From: Acidobacteriota bacterium
GTDB taxonomy: Bacteria > Acidobacteriota > Vicinamibacteria > Vicinamibacterales > Fen-181
NCBI GenBank assembly: GCA_017883185.1
Contig: JADGOB010000029.1
Span: 1 to 35,200 of the forward strand
Direction: 5' to 3'
Length of the DNA: 35,200 nucleotides
Part shown: piece by piece, positions 7,900 through 15,669 of the stretch
Numbering within the stretch: the stretch's first letter is position 1
How the letters are laid out: each line of letters opens with the position of its first letter
Program-made: the position numbers and the translations under genes
The notes under the pieces: model-generated
The model's database searches: none
What the model saw: the letters and a program-made list of their open reading frames with translations, nothing else
Told to the model about the DNA's origin: nothing

Positions 7900-8211
7900 C
7901 TACCAGCGGGGCTCGCGGTTCCGGTTGCCGCCACCGCCACCACCGAAACCGCCCGAGCGCTCGGGACGCGGCTTCGCCTCGTTCACCGTCAGGTTGCGGC
8001 CGCCGAAATCACGTTCGTGCAGCTGTGCGATCGCCTTCTGGGCATCCGCCTCGGACGCCATCTCAACGAAGGCGAATCCGCGGGCGCGGCCAGTGGCCAT
8101 GTCACGGACAACGTTCACCGACGCCACCTGGCCGGCCGTGCCAAACAGTTCCTGCAGATCCTGTTCCGTCGTGTTGAACGGAATGTTGCCGACGTAGAGT
8201 CTCATACCCAT
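7900..8211 (-). CDS. Glycine-tailed RRM RNA-binding protein
   Basis: A 103-residue single RNA recognition motif protein of the bacterial/cyanobacterial Rbp type. RNP2 is LYVGNIPF at residues 4-11; RNP1 is RGFAFVEM in the middle of the domain. The tail is short and Gly/Arg/Asn-rich (GGFGGGGGGNRNREPRW), as in cold-inducible RNA-binding proteins. I chose ATG 8211 (MGMRLYVGN) because GAGGAG lies 10 nt upstream; the ATG at 8205 would be 16 nt away. The large open frame extending further upstream is an artefact of GC-rich sequence. The likely role is RNA chaperoning. It sits upstream of infA on the same strand, so both act on RNA or translation. Confidence 0.93.
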   Translation of the reverse strand: MGMRLYVGNIPFNTTEQDLQELFGTAGQVASVNVVRDMATGRARGFAFVEMASEADAQKAIAQLHERDFGGRNLTVNEAKPRPERSGGFGGGGGGNRNREPRW

Positions 8212-8403
8212 GTGCGTGACGCTCCTCGTGCGCTGGCGACAGTGACGGCCGCCGCGGCAGCCGTACTCAGTTGGTGAAGTCGAGGCCCAAACCTCGACGC
8301 AGCTGATGACCGGTGAAAACGTCGCAAGAGAGAGGAGCGAGTCCGATCGACTCGTTTCAGCTCGTATCGCGGGCTTTCGAGGGTAGGCTACGATGGAAGT
8401 ATA
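8212..8403 (-). promoter_or_regulatory. Promoter and long structured 5' leader of the RRM gene
   Basis: On the minus strand a TATACT -10 (8403-8398) is preceded by TCGACC with a 16-bp gap, placing transcription start near 8390 and giving a leader of roughly 180 nt. The leader contains two clean hairpins. One is CGAGTC-CGATC-GACTCG at 8338-8354; the other is GTCGAGG-CCCAAA-CCTCGAC at 8279-8298. Long structured leaders are a known trait of cold-shock and cold-inducible RNA-binding protein mRNAs; that this one is regulatory is inference. The remaining bases up to 8514 carry the divergent promoter zone of the next gene, where TTGATC (8450) and TACTGT (8473) are spaced by 17 bp, a weak match. Confidence 0.5.
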
Positions 8404-8514
8404 ACACGGTCGGGCCGACGGTCGAGGCGCCCCGCCCGCCATTCGGTCCTTGATCTCGGGGGCGGAACGGCGTACTGTCTGAGCCTGGCTCTTGAACCTG
8501 ATTTCGAGGTAGAA

Positions 8515-8757
8515 ATGGCGACCTATAAAGTCGGCGACCGCGTTTCGCAAGGGAAGTACGGCCCCGGGACGATCACCGGTGCGGACGACCATCACATCGT
8601 GATCGACTTCGACGAACACGGCGTCCACACCTTCGCGAGCAGCCTGGTCGTCCTCGAGCGGACGTCCGCACCGGCGCCCGTCCGCGCCGGCAAGGCTCGT
8701 CGCGCCAGCAAAACCGCTACCGCGAAGACCGCCAAGGCCGCCATCTCCAAGGCGTAG
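8515..8757 (+). CDS. Small DUF3553-like protein with basic Lys/Ala tail
   Basis: An 80-residue protein. Residues 3-48 (YKVGDRVSQGKYGPGTITGADDHHIVIDFDEHGVHTF, abbreviated here to its key parts GDRV, YGPGTI and IDFDEHG) match the small Tudor/SH3-like fold of DUF3553, which also occurs at the C-terminus of UvrD/PcrA helicases, where it contacts RNA polymerase. The last 28 residues are a Lys/Ala/Arg tail (KARRASKTATAKTAKAA) like a histone H1 C-terminus, which suggests nucleic-acid binding. GAGGTAG, a good Shine-Dalgarno sequence, ends 4 nt before the ATG. It is transcribed divergently from the RRM gene. The fold call is a pattern match; the function is not known. Confidence 0.85.
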   Translation: MATYKVGDRVSQGKYGPGTITGADDHHIVIDFDEHGVHTFASSLVVLERTSAPAPVRAGKARRASKTATAKTAKAAISKA

Positions 8758-8780
8758 CCCCGCCGCGTGGCCCCCACTGC

Positions 8781-8802
8781 AGGGCGCACACGGCTGCGCC
8801 CT
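8781..8802 (+). terminator. Terminator-like hairpin after the DUF3553-like gene
   Basis: AGGGCGCA-CACGGC-TGCGCCCT forms a perfect 8-bp stem with a 6-nt loop, 23 nt after the stop codon. There is no clear T tract, so it may be a weak or factor-assisted terminator. Confidence 0.55.
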
Positions 8803-8842
8803 CCCGTACCCGGCTCTTTCACGCTTCACGCTACTGCGTTCC

Positions 8843-8898
8843 CGACTCCCGACCCGTCTGTCCCGACTCCCGACCCGTCTGTCCTAACTCCCGATTTC
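8843..8898. repeat. Heptad tract upstream of the tricorn-like gene
   Basis: Eight consecutive 7-bp steps: CGACTCC CGACCCG, then TCTGTCC, the same three again, then TAACTCC and CGATTTC. The first six steps form a perfect duplicated 21-bp unit. A TACAAT that could serve as a -10 follows at 8904-8909, about 50 bp before the next start codon. Confidence 0.85.
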
Positions 8899-8961
8899 TG
8901 ATCTACAATTCCCTTCGTCCCCTTCACCTGGCCTTCTCTGTCCATCCGTCTGCTTCTAACC

Positions 8962-11900
8962 ATGAAAACACGACTTGCGTTGATCCTCAGCCTGCTCGTC
9001 GTCGGCACCGGCCTCGCCGCCGCACAGACCACCCCGGAGTGGCTGCGGTACCCGGCCATCTCGCCCGACGGCAAGACCATCGTCTTTACCTACAAGGGCG
9101 ATCTCTACCGCGTCCCGGCGGCCGGCGGCACGGCGATGCCGCTGACGCTCCACGAGGCCCACGACTTCATGCCCGTCTGGAGCCACGACGGGAAGCAGAT
9201 CGCGTTTGCCAGCGACCGTTTCGGTAACTTCGACGTGTTCCTCATGGCCGCCGACGGCGGCGAGGCGCGGCGGCTGACGTTCCACTCGGCCGCCGAGTAC
9301 CCGTATGCCTTCTCGAACGACGACACGTCGATCCTGTTCGGCGCCGCGCGCATGGACACCGCCGCCAACCGTCTCTACCCCACCGGGTCGCAGCCCGAAC
9401 TCTACCGGGTCCCGGTGACGGGCGGGCGCGCGGAGCAGGTGTTGACGACGCCAGCCGAGGACGTGAAAGTGAGCCGCAACGGCCAATTCCTCCTCTACCA
9501 GGACAAGAAGGGGGGCGAGAACCCGTGGCGGAAGCACCACACGTCGGCCATCACGCGCGACATCTGGATTTACGACTCGAAGGCGGGCACGCACAAGAAG
9601 ATCACGACGTTCGCCGGCGAGGACCGCAACCCGGTGTTCACCGACAATGACCAGGCGTTCTACTACCTGAGCGAAGAGAGCGGCACGTTCAACGTCCAGA
9701 AGATGGGGCTGCAGGGCGGCAAGCCACAGGTCGTCACGTCGTTCAAGAAGCTGCCGGTTCGCTTCCTCAGCGCGTCGGACACCGGGACGCTGTGCTTCGG
9801 CTACGACGGCCAGATCTACACGATGAAACCGTCCGGCCAGCCGCAGAAGGTGGCTGTCGCGATGGCGGTGGACGCGAAGAGCAACAACGAGCGGGTGATG
9901 CCGGTGACCAGCGGGGCGCGGGAGCTGTCCGTGTCGCCGACCGGCAAGGAAGTGGCCTTCATCTTCCGCGGCGAGGTGTTCGTCACCAGCGTCGAAGGCA
10001 GCACCACGAAGCGGATCACCAACACGCCGGAACAGGAACGCGGCGTCAGCTTCTCGCCCGACGGCAAGTCGCTCGTCTACACGTCGGAACGGAACGGCCG
10101 CCTGGGAATCTACGAGACGCGGAAGACGCGTGACGAGGAGCCGCACTTCTACGCCTCGACGGTGCTGAAGGAGACGCCACTCATCGCCAACACGCACCAG
10201 AACGCGCAGGCGGTGTACTCACCCGACGGGAAGGAACTCGCGTATGTCGAGGACCGCTCCTCGCTGAAGATCTACACGCTCGAGACGAAGCTGAGCCGGG
10301 TGTTGCTCACCGCCAAGGAACTCGACGAGGGCGAGCAGTACTTCCAGTGGAGCCCCGACAGCAAGTGGATCCTGTTCGACTACTCCGTGCCCGGCATCGC
10401 GCCGGGCGAGGTGGGGCTGATTCGGGCGGACGGCAAGGGCACCGCCATCAACCTGACCCAGAGCGGCTTCAACGACAGCCGCGCGCGCTGGATCATGGCC
10501 GGCAAGGCGATGCTCTGGATCAGCAACCGCGACGGCCTCAGGGCTGTGGCGCAGGGCGGCGGCGCGCAGTCGGATGTCTACGCGATGTTCTTCACGCCGG
10601 ACGCGTGGGACCGCTACCGGCTGACCAAGGACGAGTTCGCGCTGGTCAAGGAAGCCGAAGAGAAGAAGGACAAGGACAAGGCGAAGGACGCGGCCAAGGA
10701 CAGCAAGGATGCCAAGGACGCCGCCAAGGAGACGAAGGTCGAGGAGGTGACAATCGACCTCGACGGCATCGAGATCCGCAAGGCCCGCCTGACGATCCAC
10801 TCGTCGTCGCTCGGGGATGCGCTGGTCAGCAAGGACGGCGAGACGCTGTACTACCTGGCGCGCTTCGAGAAGGGGATGAACCTCTGGTCCACGAACCTGC
10901 GGACCAAGGAAACCAAGATGCTGGTGACGCTGAATACCAACGGCGGCAACCTGGCGTGGGACAAGGAGCAGAAGACGCTGTTCCTGCTCGCCGACGGCGG
11001 CATCTCGAAAATCGATCCCTCGAGCGCGAAGCGCGACACGGTGAGCATCAGCGGCGAGATGGTGCTGAACGTGGCCGCCGAGCGCCGGCAGTCGTTCGAG
11101 CACGTGTGGAAGACGGTGAAAGACTCGTTCTACACCGCCGGCTACCACGGCGCGGACTGGGACGGCCTCAAGCCGGTGTACGAGAAGTACGTCCCGCACA
11201 TCGGGAACAACTACGAGTTCGCGGAGATGCTCAGCGAACTGCTCGGCGAGCTGAACATCAGCCACAGCGGTGCGAGCTATAGCGCGCAGGGCAGCAACCA
11301 GGACGAGACCGCGGCGCTCGGCCTGTTCGCCGACCAGGCGTACAAGGGCGTCGGCATCAAGGTCGAGGAAGTCATCAAGGACGGCCCGCTCGACAAGCCC
11401 GGGAACAAGGTCAAGCCCGGGATGATCATCGAGGCGATTGACGGCGAGACGGTGGCGGCCGACAAGGATCCCGCCCGCTACCTGAACCGGAAGGCGGGCA
11501 AGAAGACGCTGCTTCTTGTCGTCGACGGCGACAAGAAGTTCGACGTCGTCGTCAAGCCGATCACGGCCGGCGAGGAGAACCGGCTGCTCTACACGCGGTG
11601 GGTCCGCCGGAACCAGGAAGAAGTGGATCGCCTGAGCAGCGGGCAACTGGGCTACATCCACGTCCCAGGGATGAACGACGGCGCGTACCGGACGGCCTAC
11701 GAAGAGGTGATGGGCAAGTACGCCATGAGGAAGGGCGTGGTGATCGACACGCGCTTCAACGGCGGCGGCGACCTGGTCGCCGACCTGGCGATGTTCCTGA
11801 GCGGGAAGAAGTTCTTCGAGTACACCAGCGACCGGCGCGCGAACGGGTACGAGCCGAACTTCCGCTGGACGAAGCCCAGCATCTCGCTGGCCAACGAGGC

Positions 11901-12195
11901 GAACTACAGCGACGGCCACTGCTACGCCTACATGGTCAAGGCGTTGAACCTCGGGAAGCTGGTCGGGATGCCGACGCCGGGCACGTGCACGTTTGCCGGG
12001 TGGGAGACCCTGCAGGATGGCGTCCGCTGGGGCGTGCCGCACGTGGGCGTCAAGGACAGCACCACCGGCAAGTACCTCGAGAACCTGCAGACGGAACCCG
12101 ACATCAAGGTGATGAACGAGTACGACGTGGCGATCAAGGGGAAGGACCAGCAGCTCGAGGCGGCGGTTGCGGCGCTGATGAAGGAGATCAAGTAG
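8962..12195 (+). CDS. Exported tricorn-like S41 protease with TolB propeller
   Basis: A 1077-residue protein. Residues 1-21 are a signal peptide cut before QTTPEW. An N-terminal beta-propeller region (about 30-560) carries repeated TolB/WD40-like PD40 motifs such as ISPDGKTIVF, WSHDGKQIAFASDRF and FSPDGKSLVYTSERNG. A very charged Lys/Asp/Ala linker spans about 563-597. A second propeller-like part follows, then the tricorn C1 region, a PDZ domain (about 795-865) and the S41 core. Active-site candidates by comparison with tricorn are S767-H768 in NISHSG, the nucleophile S983 in NYSDGHCY, and E1040 in YLENLQTEPD. Tricorn-type enzymes degrade peptides released by other proteases; here it would act in the periplasm. 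No Shine-Dalgarno sequence is obvious before ATG 8962. It is a single gene, convergent with the FHA gene. Confidence 0.93.
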   Translation: MKTRLALILSLLVVGTGLAAAQTTPEWLRYPAISPDGKTIVFTYKGDLYRVPAAGGTAMPLTLHEAHDFMPVWSHDGKQIAFASDRFGNFDVFLMAADGGEARRLTFHSAAEYPYAFSNDDTSILFGAARMDTAANRLYPTGSQPELYRVPVTGGRAEQVLTTPAEDVKVSRNGQFLLYQDKKGGENPWRKHHTSAITRDIWIYDSKAGTHKKITTFAGEDRNPVFTDNDQAFYYLSEESGTFNVQKMGLQGGKPQVVTSFKKLPVRFLSASDTGTLCFGYDGQIYTMKPSGQPQKVAVAMAVDAKSNNERVMPVTSGARELSVSPTGKEVAFIFRGEVFVTSVEGSTTKRITNTPEQERGVSFSPDGKSLVYTSERNGRLGIYETRKTRDEEPHFYASTVLKETPLIANTHQNAQAVYSPDGKELAYVEDRSSLKIYTLETKLSRVLLTAKELDEGEQYFQWSPDSKWILFDYSVPGIAPGEVGLIRADGKGTAINLTQSGFNDSRARWIMAGKAMLWISNRDGLRAVAQGGGAQSDVYAMFFTPDAWDRYRLTKDEFALVKEAEEKKDKDKAKDAAKDSKDAKDAAKETKVEEVTIDLDGIEIRKARLTIHSSSLGDALVSKDGETLYYLARFEKGMNLWSTNLRTKETKMLVTLNTNGGNLAWDKEQKTLFLLADGGISKIDPSSAKRDTVSISGEMVLNVAAERRQSFEHVWKTVKDSFYTAGYHGADWDGLKPVYEKYVPHIGNNYEFAEMLSELLGELNISHSGASYSAQGSNQDETAALGLFADQAYKGVGIKVEEVIKDGPLDKPGNKVKPGMIIEAIDGETVAADKDPARYLNRKAGKKTLLLVVDGDKKFDVVVKPITAGEENRLLYTRWVRRNQEEVDRLSSGQLGYIHVPGMNDGAYRTAYEEVMGKYAMRKGVVIDTRFNGGGDLVADLAMFLSGKKFFEYTSDRRANGYEPNFRWTKPSISLANEANYSDGHCYAYMVKALNLGKLVGMPTPGTCTFAGWETLQDGVRWGVPHVGVKDSTTGKYLENLQTEPDIKVMNEYDVAIKGKDQQLEAAVAALMKEIK

Positions 12196-12205
12196 CGGGC
12201 AGGTG

Positions 12206-12233
12206 TTTGCTGTCAGCTGGCGGCTGTTCACAG
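12206..12233. repeat. Short heptad tract between convergent genes
   Basis: Steps TTTGCTG, TCAGCTG, GCGGCTG and TTCACAG follow each other at 12206-12233. The last overlaps the FHA stop codon. It is short and degenerate, but has the same 7-bp spacing as the clearer tracts. Confidence 0.4.
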
Positions 12234-12530
12234 GTCCAGCCCGGAGACCACGCAGCGATTGCGACCGGTCTTGTCCAGCATCTCGAACTTGAGGATGCGC
12301 CCGCCAATCGCCACCTTGCTGCCCCGCACGAGCATCAGGCGCTCCACCCGATCGCCGTCCACGAACGTCCCGTTCGTCGAGCCGAGGTCCACCACCTCGA
12401 AGCGCTCCTCGCCCGGCGTCATCCGGCGGATGATCGCGTCGCGCCGCGACACGCGCGACTCGGGAATCACGATGTCGCGCTCGGCCGGCCGGCTCTCGAT
12501 GCTTGGGAGCTGGATGGTCAGATCTTCCAC
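12228..12530 (-). CDS. Small stand-alone FHA-domain protein
   Basis: A 100-residue protein consisting almost only of a forkhead-associated domain, which in other proteins binds phosphothreonine peptides. The conserved Arg is R14 (SRPAERDIVIP), the conserved Ser is S28 in VSRRDAI, and the STNGTF motif is at 51-56, followed by GDRVERLMLVRGSKVAIGG. The usual Gly before the Arg is Ser, and the His of the common SRxH motif is Asp (SRRD). The start is GTG 12530. The gene converges with the tricorn-like gene (32-bp gap) and lies 152 bp from the flavoprotein gene stop. It probably reads phosphorylation by a Ser/Thr kinase elsewhere; no kinase is adjacent. Confidence 0.88.
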   Translation of the reverse strand: MEDLTIQLPSIESRPAERDIVIPESRVSRRDAIIRRMTPGEERFEVVDLGSTNGTFVDGDRVERLMLVRGSKVAIGGRILKFEMLDKTGRNRCVVSGLDL

Positions 12531-12630
12531 GGCGTGGCTCGGACGCGGGATCCTGTCCCGGACGAGACCTCCCTATTCAGGTATCGGCACGAAAAGGCCA
12601 CAACGTGAATCTCGATGTGACGTCCCGCCA

Positions 12631-12665
12631 GCGAGGCCGCCAGTCGCAAGCCACAGGTCGCAAGC
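12631..12665. repeat. Heptad tract between the FHA and flavoprotein genes
   Basis: Five 7-bp steps: GCGAGGC, CGCCAGT, CGCAAGC, CACAGGT, CGCAAGC. The step CGCAAGC occurs twice. It lies 18 bp past the 3' end of the polyketide operon. Confidence 0.6.
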
Positions 12666-12682
12666 CGGACGAGGAAAGCCCC

Positions 12683-13804
12683 CTACCGCCGCCGGCCGTG
12701 GGCGATGGAGAGGATCACGCGAAGCAGGAAGGGCCGATTGACGACGTGGCCGAGGAGGGGGACGGCGAGGCGGGGGCGGGAGAACATCCACCTTGCGGCG
12801 GTGCCGAGCCACAGCCTTGGGTGATATCGGTCCCGCCAGAGGCGGTTGTAACGCGAGACGAACGCGTCGGAGGGCGCGCCCGGGCCGCCGCCCGCGAGCG
12901 CCGCCGAGAGCGCGGGGCCGGTGCCAAGCGCGCGGCTGATTCCCTCTCCCATGTAGGGGTCACCCACCGCCGCCGCGTCACCCGCCAGCAGCGGGCCCGA
13001 TCCTTCCCACATCGCGCGCGAGAACGGCAGCGGGCCGACACCGCGGAACGCGTCCACCCTGGTCGCGCTTCGCATGAGATGGGCCAGCCCCTTCTGCTCC
13101 CTGAGCGCGGAGGCCAGCACCTCTTCCCAGCGGATGGGACCCGAGAGGCCGAATCGTGCGAGGCCGCAGACGTTTGTCACGCCGTCGCCGAAGGTGAGCA
13201 ACCCCACGTACCCGTCGCGGCAGAAGTGCAGCGAGAGCGCGCCCGGCGGCTGACCGACGCCGACATACGACACGTTCCACCCGAACCAGCCCGCCCGCGA
13301 CCTGAGCACGTGCCGGCCGGACAACGACGAAAACCGCCCGTCGGCAACCACGAGCCACGGCGCCGACAGGGTGCGACGCGTGACGCCAGACACCAGCTCA
13401 ACCGACCAGTCGTTCCCGCTACGCGCGGCGTCTCTGACACGCGCGCCCCAGCGAACGGTTCCGCCCGCCGCCGCCACCGCGTCCGCCATCACGCGCTCGA
13501 GCGTCGGCCGGGGCACAGCCAGCCCCGCCCGGTTGCCGCGCACGAGAGGGACGACCGCGTCCCCGCCGTTGGGCCACGTGACGCGCGCCTCGGTGACCGG
13601 CACCGCTCCGACATCAGAGAGGCGGTCCATCAGGCCCAGCGCCTCGAGATGCGACGCCCCCTCGGGATTGATGAACGCGCCGCAGACGCGAGGCGGGGGC
13701 GACGGGTGCTGCTCGAGAACAGTGACGCCCGCACCCGCCTGGCGCAGCGCGAGCGCGGCGCTCAGGCCGGCAGGGCCGGCCCCCACGATCAGCACGTCAT
13801 GCAC
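12683..13804 (-). CDS. FAD-dependent oxidoreductase, geranylgeranyl-reductase/hydroxylase type
   Basis: A 373-residue flavoprotein. The start is GTG 13804 (read HDVLIVGAGPAGLSAALAL), which puts the dinucleotide-binding GxGxxG motif at the very N-terminus and overlaps the methyltransferase stop by 8 bp. The second FAD motif is LLAGDAAAVGDPYMGEGI, typical of the geranylgeranyl reductase and aromatic hydroxylase (FAD_binding_3) superfamily. It is the third gene of a compact operon with a type III polyketide synthase and a methyltransferase. In the Streptomyces srs operon a flavoprotein in the same position hydroxylates the phenolic lipid ring, giving quinones. A ring-oxidising role is therefore inferred; a double-bond reductase is the alternative. 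Confidence 0.9.
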   Translation of the reverse strand: MHDVLIVGAGPAGLSAALALRQAGAGVTVLEQHPSPPPRVCGAFINPEGASHLEALGLMDRLSDVGAVPVTEARVTWPNGGDAVVPLVRGNRAGLAVPRPTLERVMADAVAAAGGTVRWGARVRDAARSGNDWSVELVSGVTRRTLSAPWLVVADGRFSSLSGRHVLRSRAGWFGWNVSYVGVGQPPGALSLHFCRDGYVGLLTFGDGVTNVCGLARFGLSGPIRWEEVLASALREQKGLAHLMRSATRVDAFRGVGPLPFSRAMWEGSGPLLAGDAAAVGDPYMGEGISRALGTGPALSAALAGGGPGAPSDAFVSRYNRLWRDRYHPRLWLGTAARWMFSRPRLAVPLLGHVVNRPFLLRVILSIAHGRRR

Positions 13805-14537
13805 GGCGCGGCTTCTCCCCGGCGAGGCTGAGACGGAACGGGCCCTCCTGGCGCGCCTGGAGGTACGACAGCCCGAGGCCCGCGGCCAGCCGCGCCAACT
13901 CGTGGACGGTGAACGCGCGTCGAACCGAGAGCGGTCCGTCATGCCGGACCACCGCGTTGCCGGCCACGGCGGAAAGGAAGCCGACGGCGGCGAGCGCGAC
14001 GGGCGCACGCCGCAAGTCGCCGACGATCACGCCGCGCGCGGAGAGGCGATCGATCGCCAGGAGCGCGTCACCGACGCGCGAAGGCGGCACGTGGTGAAGG
14101 AAGAGCGATGCGGTCACGTAGTCGAACCGGCGGCCCGACGCCGCGACCGCATCGAGATCGTCCTGCTCGATCGTGATCTCCGACACGTCACGAACACGTT
14201 CGCGCGCCACGGCGGCGATATCGGGCGCGATGTCGATGCCCGTCACCCGCATCTCCACGCCGGCCGAACGCGCAAACGACACGAGCGCGCGGGGAATGTC
14301 CGCCGCCCCCGTCCCGACATCCAGCACGGTGATCGCCCGATCGCCCGGCCAGTTCGCGCGCCATCGCCGCAGGTACCGCAAGACGATGGCGGTGCCCCCG
14401 AACCGACGGTTCGTCAACTCGAGGAACCGCAGCGTTTCTTCCACGACGGGCGCGGACAACGGCACGGTATCCATCAACTCCTCGGCCGACGACCGCTGTT
14501 CCAGTCCAAGGGCGCGCGCGAGCACCTCGCCCAGCAT
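13797..14537 (-). CDS. Class I SAM-dependent methyltransferase of the type III PKS operon
   Basis: A 246-residue methyltransferase starting at ATG 14537, five nucleotides after the synthase stop codon. Motif I is VLDVGTGAADI at 71-81; ITGIDIAP-like motif II (TGIDIAPDIAAVA) and the post-I DYVTASLFLHHV segment follow. The C-terminal part (GPLSVRRAFTVHELARLAAGLG) is typical of UbiE-like and polyketide methyltransferases. The stop overlaps the next gene by 8 bp, so all three genes are probably translated from one mRNA. The likely substrate is the polyketide product of the upstream synthase. The open frame extends far upstream through the synthase gene in another frame; that part is not coding. 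Confidence 0.92.
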   Translation of the reverse strand: MLGEVLARALGLEQRSSAEELMDTVPLSAPVVEETLRFLELTNRRFGGTAIVLRYLRRWRANWPGDRAITVLDVGTGAADIPRALVSFARSAGVEMRVTGIDIAPDIAAVARERVRDVSEITIEQDDLDAVAASGRRFDYVTASLFLHHVPPSRVGDALLAIDRLSARGVIVGDLRRAPVALAAVGFLSAVAGNAVVRHDGPLSVRRAFTVHELARLAAGLGLSYLQARQEGPFRLSLAGEKPRRA

Positions 14538-14542
14538 CCGGG

Positions 14543-15646
14543 CTAGTACTCCACGAGCGCGGCGTGGGCCGCGAAGCCGGCGCCGAACGCGCTGATCACG
14601 CCCAGGTCGCCGTGTCGAGGCGGCCGACGCTTCTGCTCCTCGTCGAGGACGAACAGCACCGTCGGCGACGAGAGATTCCCCACGTCGTGCAGGACGGCTC
14701 GCGCGGCGTCGAGCGAGGTGGCAGGCAACTCCAGCGCGCGCTCCACCGCGTCCAGAATCAGCCGGCCGCCGGCGTGCATCACCCAGTGGGCCACGTCCCC
14801 GGGCGCCAGGCCGTACTCGCCAAGCAACTCGAGAACCAGGCGCCGGCTCGCCACACCGGCGCGCACCGGCACGTCGCGGCTCAGGACGTTGCGCAGGTGC
14901 CCGCCCTCGGTCCGGAAGCGCAGCGACTCGCGCCACTCGGGCAGCGTCAGCGACCTGAAGCCGAGAAACCTCGGGCAGGGTGACGACTCCCGCGCAGGCT
15001 CGACGTGATCGGCGCGGCGCAGGATCGCCGCCGCAGATCCGTCCCCGAAGATGGCGTTGGAGACGACAAGGTCGGGCGCGTCGCCGAGGAGGATCGCGGC
15101 GCTGCAGATCTCGGTGCTCACGACGGCAGCCGTGCCGCCGGGATGCGCGGCGAGGAAATGACACGCCTGCTCGAGCGCGGGCAGCGCGGCGCCGCACCCC
15201 ATGCCGACCAGATCGACCCGGCGCACATCGGGGCGGAGCCCCGCGCGCTCCGTCACGTAGGAGCTCAGGCCCGGGCACAGGTAGCCGGTGCAGGTGGTCA
15301 CCGCCAGGAAATCCACCGCGCTCGCGTGGAGGCCGGCATGGACAAGCGCCCGATCGAGCGAAGCGCTGGACAGCTCGGCCGCCCACCGCTCGAACCGCGC
15401 AAGGATCACGTCGTGATCGGTTTCCAGGATCTCGGACAGGTCGTCGAGCGCAAAGTGGCGCGTGGCGATGCCCCCGTCCCCAAGGATGCGCCGGTACAAC
15501 TCCCGCGTGACCGGCGTCATGGGCACATGGTCGAGACCCCAGGCCAGCGCCTCGGACTGGGAGATGCGGCGTGGGGGAAGCGCGCTGCCGATCGCGACGA
15601 GCGACACCGGCGGGATGGACGGCTGAACGGCCTGGGGTCGAGCCAT
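14543..15646 (-). CDS. Type III polyketide synthase (chalcone/alkylresorcinol synthase family)
   Basis: A 367-residue thiolase-fold enzyme, slightly short but complete. The catalytic triad is visible: Cys151 in VGMGCGAALP, His291 in VMHAGG and Asn324 in GNLSSPTVLF. Other family landmarks are TCTGYLCPGLS near 120 and FGDGSAAAIL near 205. Bacterial members elongate a CoA or acyl starter with malonyl-CoA to give alkylresorcinols, alkylpyrones or tetrahydroxynaphthalene. The neighbours are a methyltransferase and a flavoprotein in one tight operon, which points to a methylated, oxidised phenolic lipid. The start MARPQAVQ has no clear Shine-Dalgarno sequence. A heptad repeat tract lies 24 bp upstream, in the promoter zone. 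Confidence 0.95.
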   Translation of the reverse strand: MARPQAVQPSIPPVSLVAIGSALPPRRISQSEALAWGLDHVPMTPVTRELYRRILGDGGIATRHFALDDLSEILETDHDVILARFERWAAELSSASLDRALVHAGLHASAVDFLAVTTCTGYLCPGLSSYVTERAGLRPDVRRVDLVGMGCGAALPALEQACHFLAAHPGGTAAVVSTEICSAAILLGDAPDLVVSNAIFGDGSAAAILRRADHVEPARESSPCPRFLGFRSLTLPEWRESLRFRTEGGHLRNVLSRDVPVRAGVASRRLVLELLGEYGLAPGDVAHWVMHAGGRLILDAVERALELPATSLDAARAVLHDVGNLSSPTVLFVLDEEQKRRPPRHGDLGVISAFGAGFAAHAALVEY

Positions 15647-15669
15647 TGTTCGTAACTACTCAAGTAGCC

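Noticed and set aside
8956-12231. Long antisense frames opposite the tricorn-like gene (8956-10197 and 10219-12231)
   Set aside because: They mirror the codon pattern of a well-supported sense gene and contain no recognisable domain.
13797-15386. 529-codon version of the methyltransferase
   Set aside because: The extra N-terminus overlaps the polyketide synthase in another frame and is Arg/Ala/Gly/Pro noise; ATG 14537 follows the synthase stop by 5 nt.
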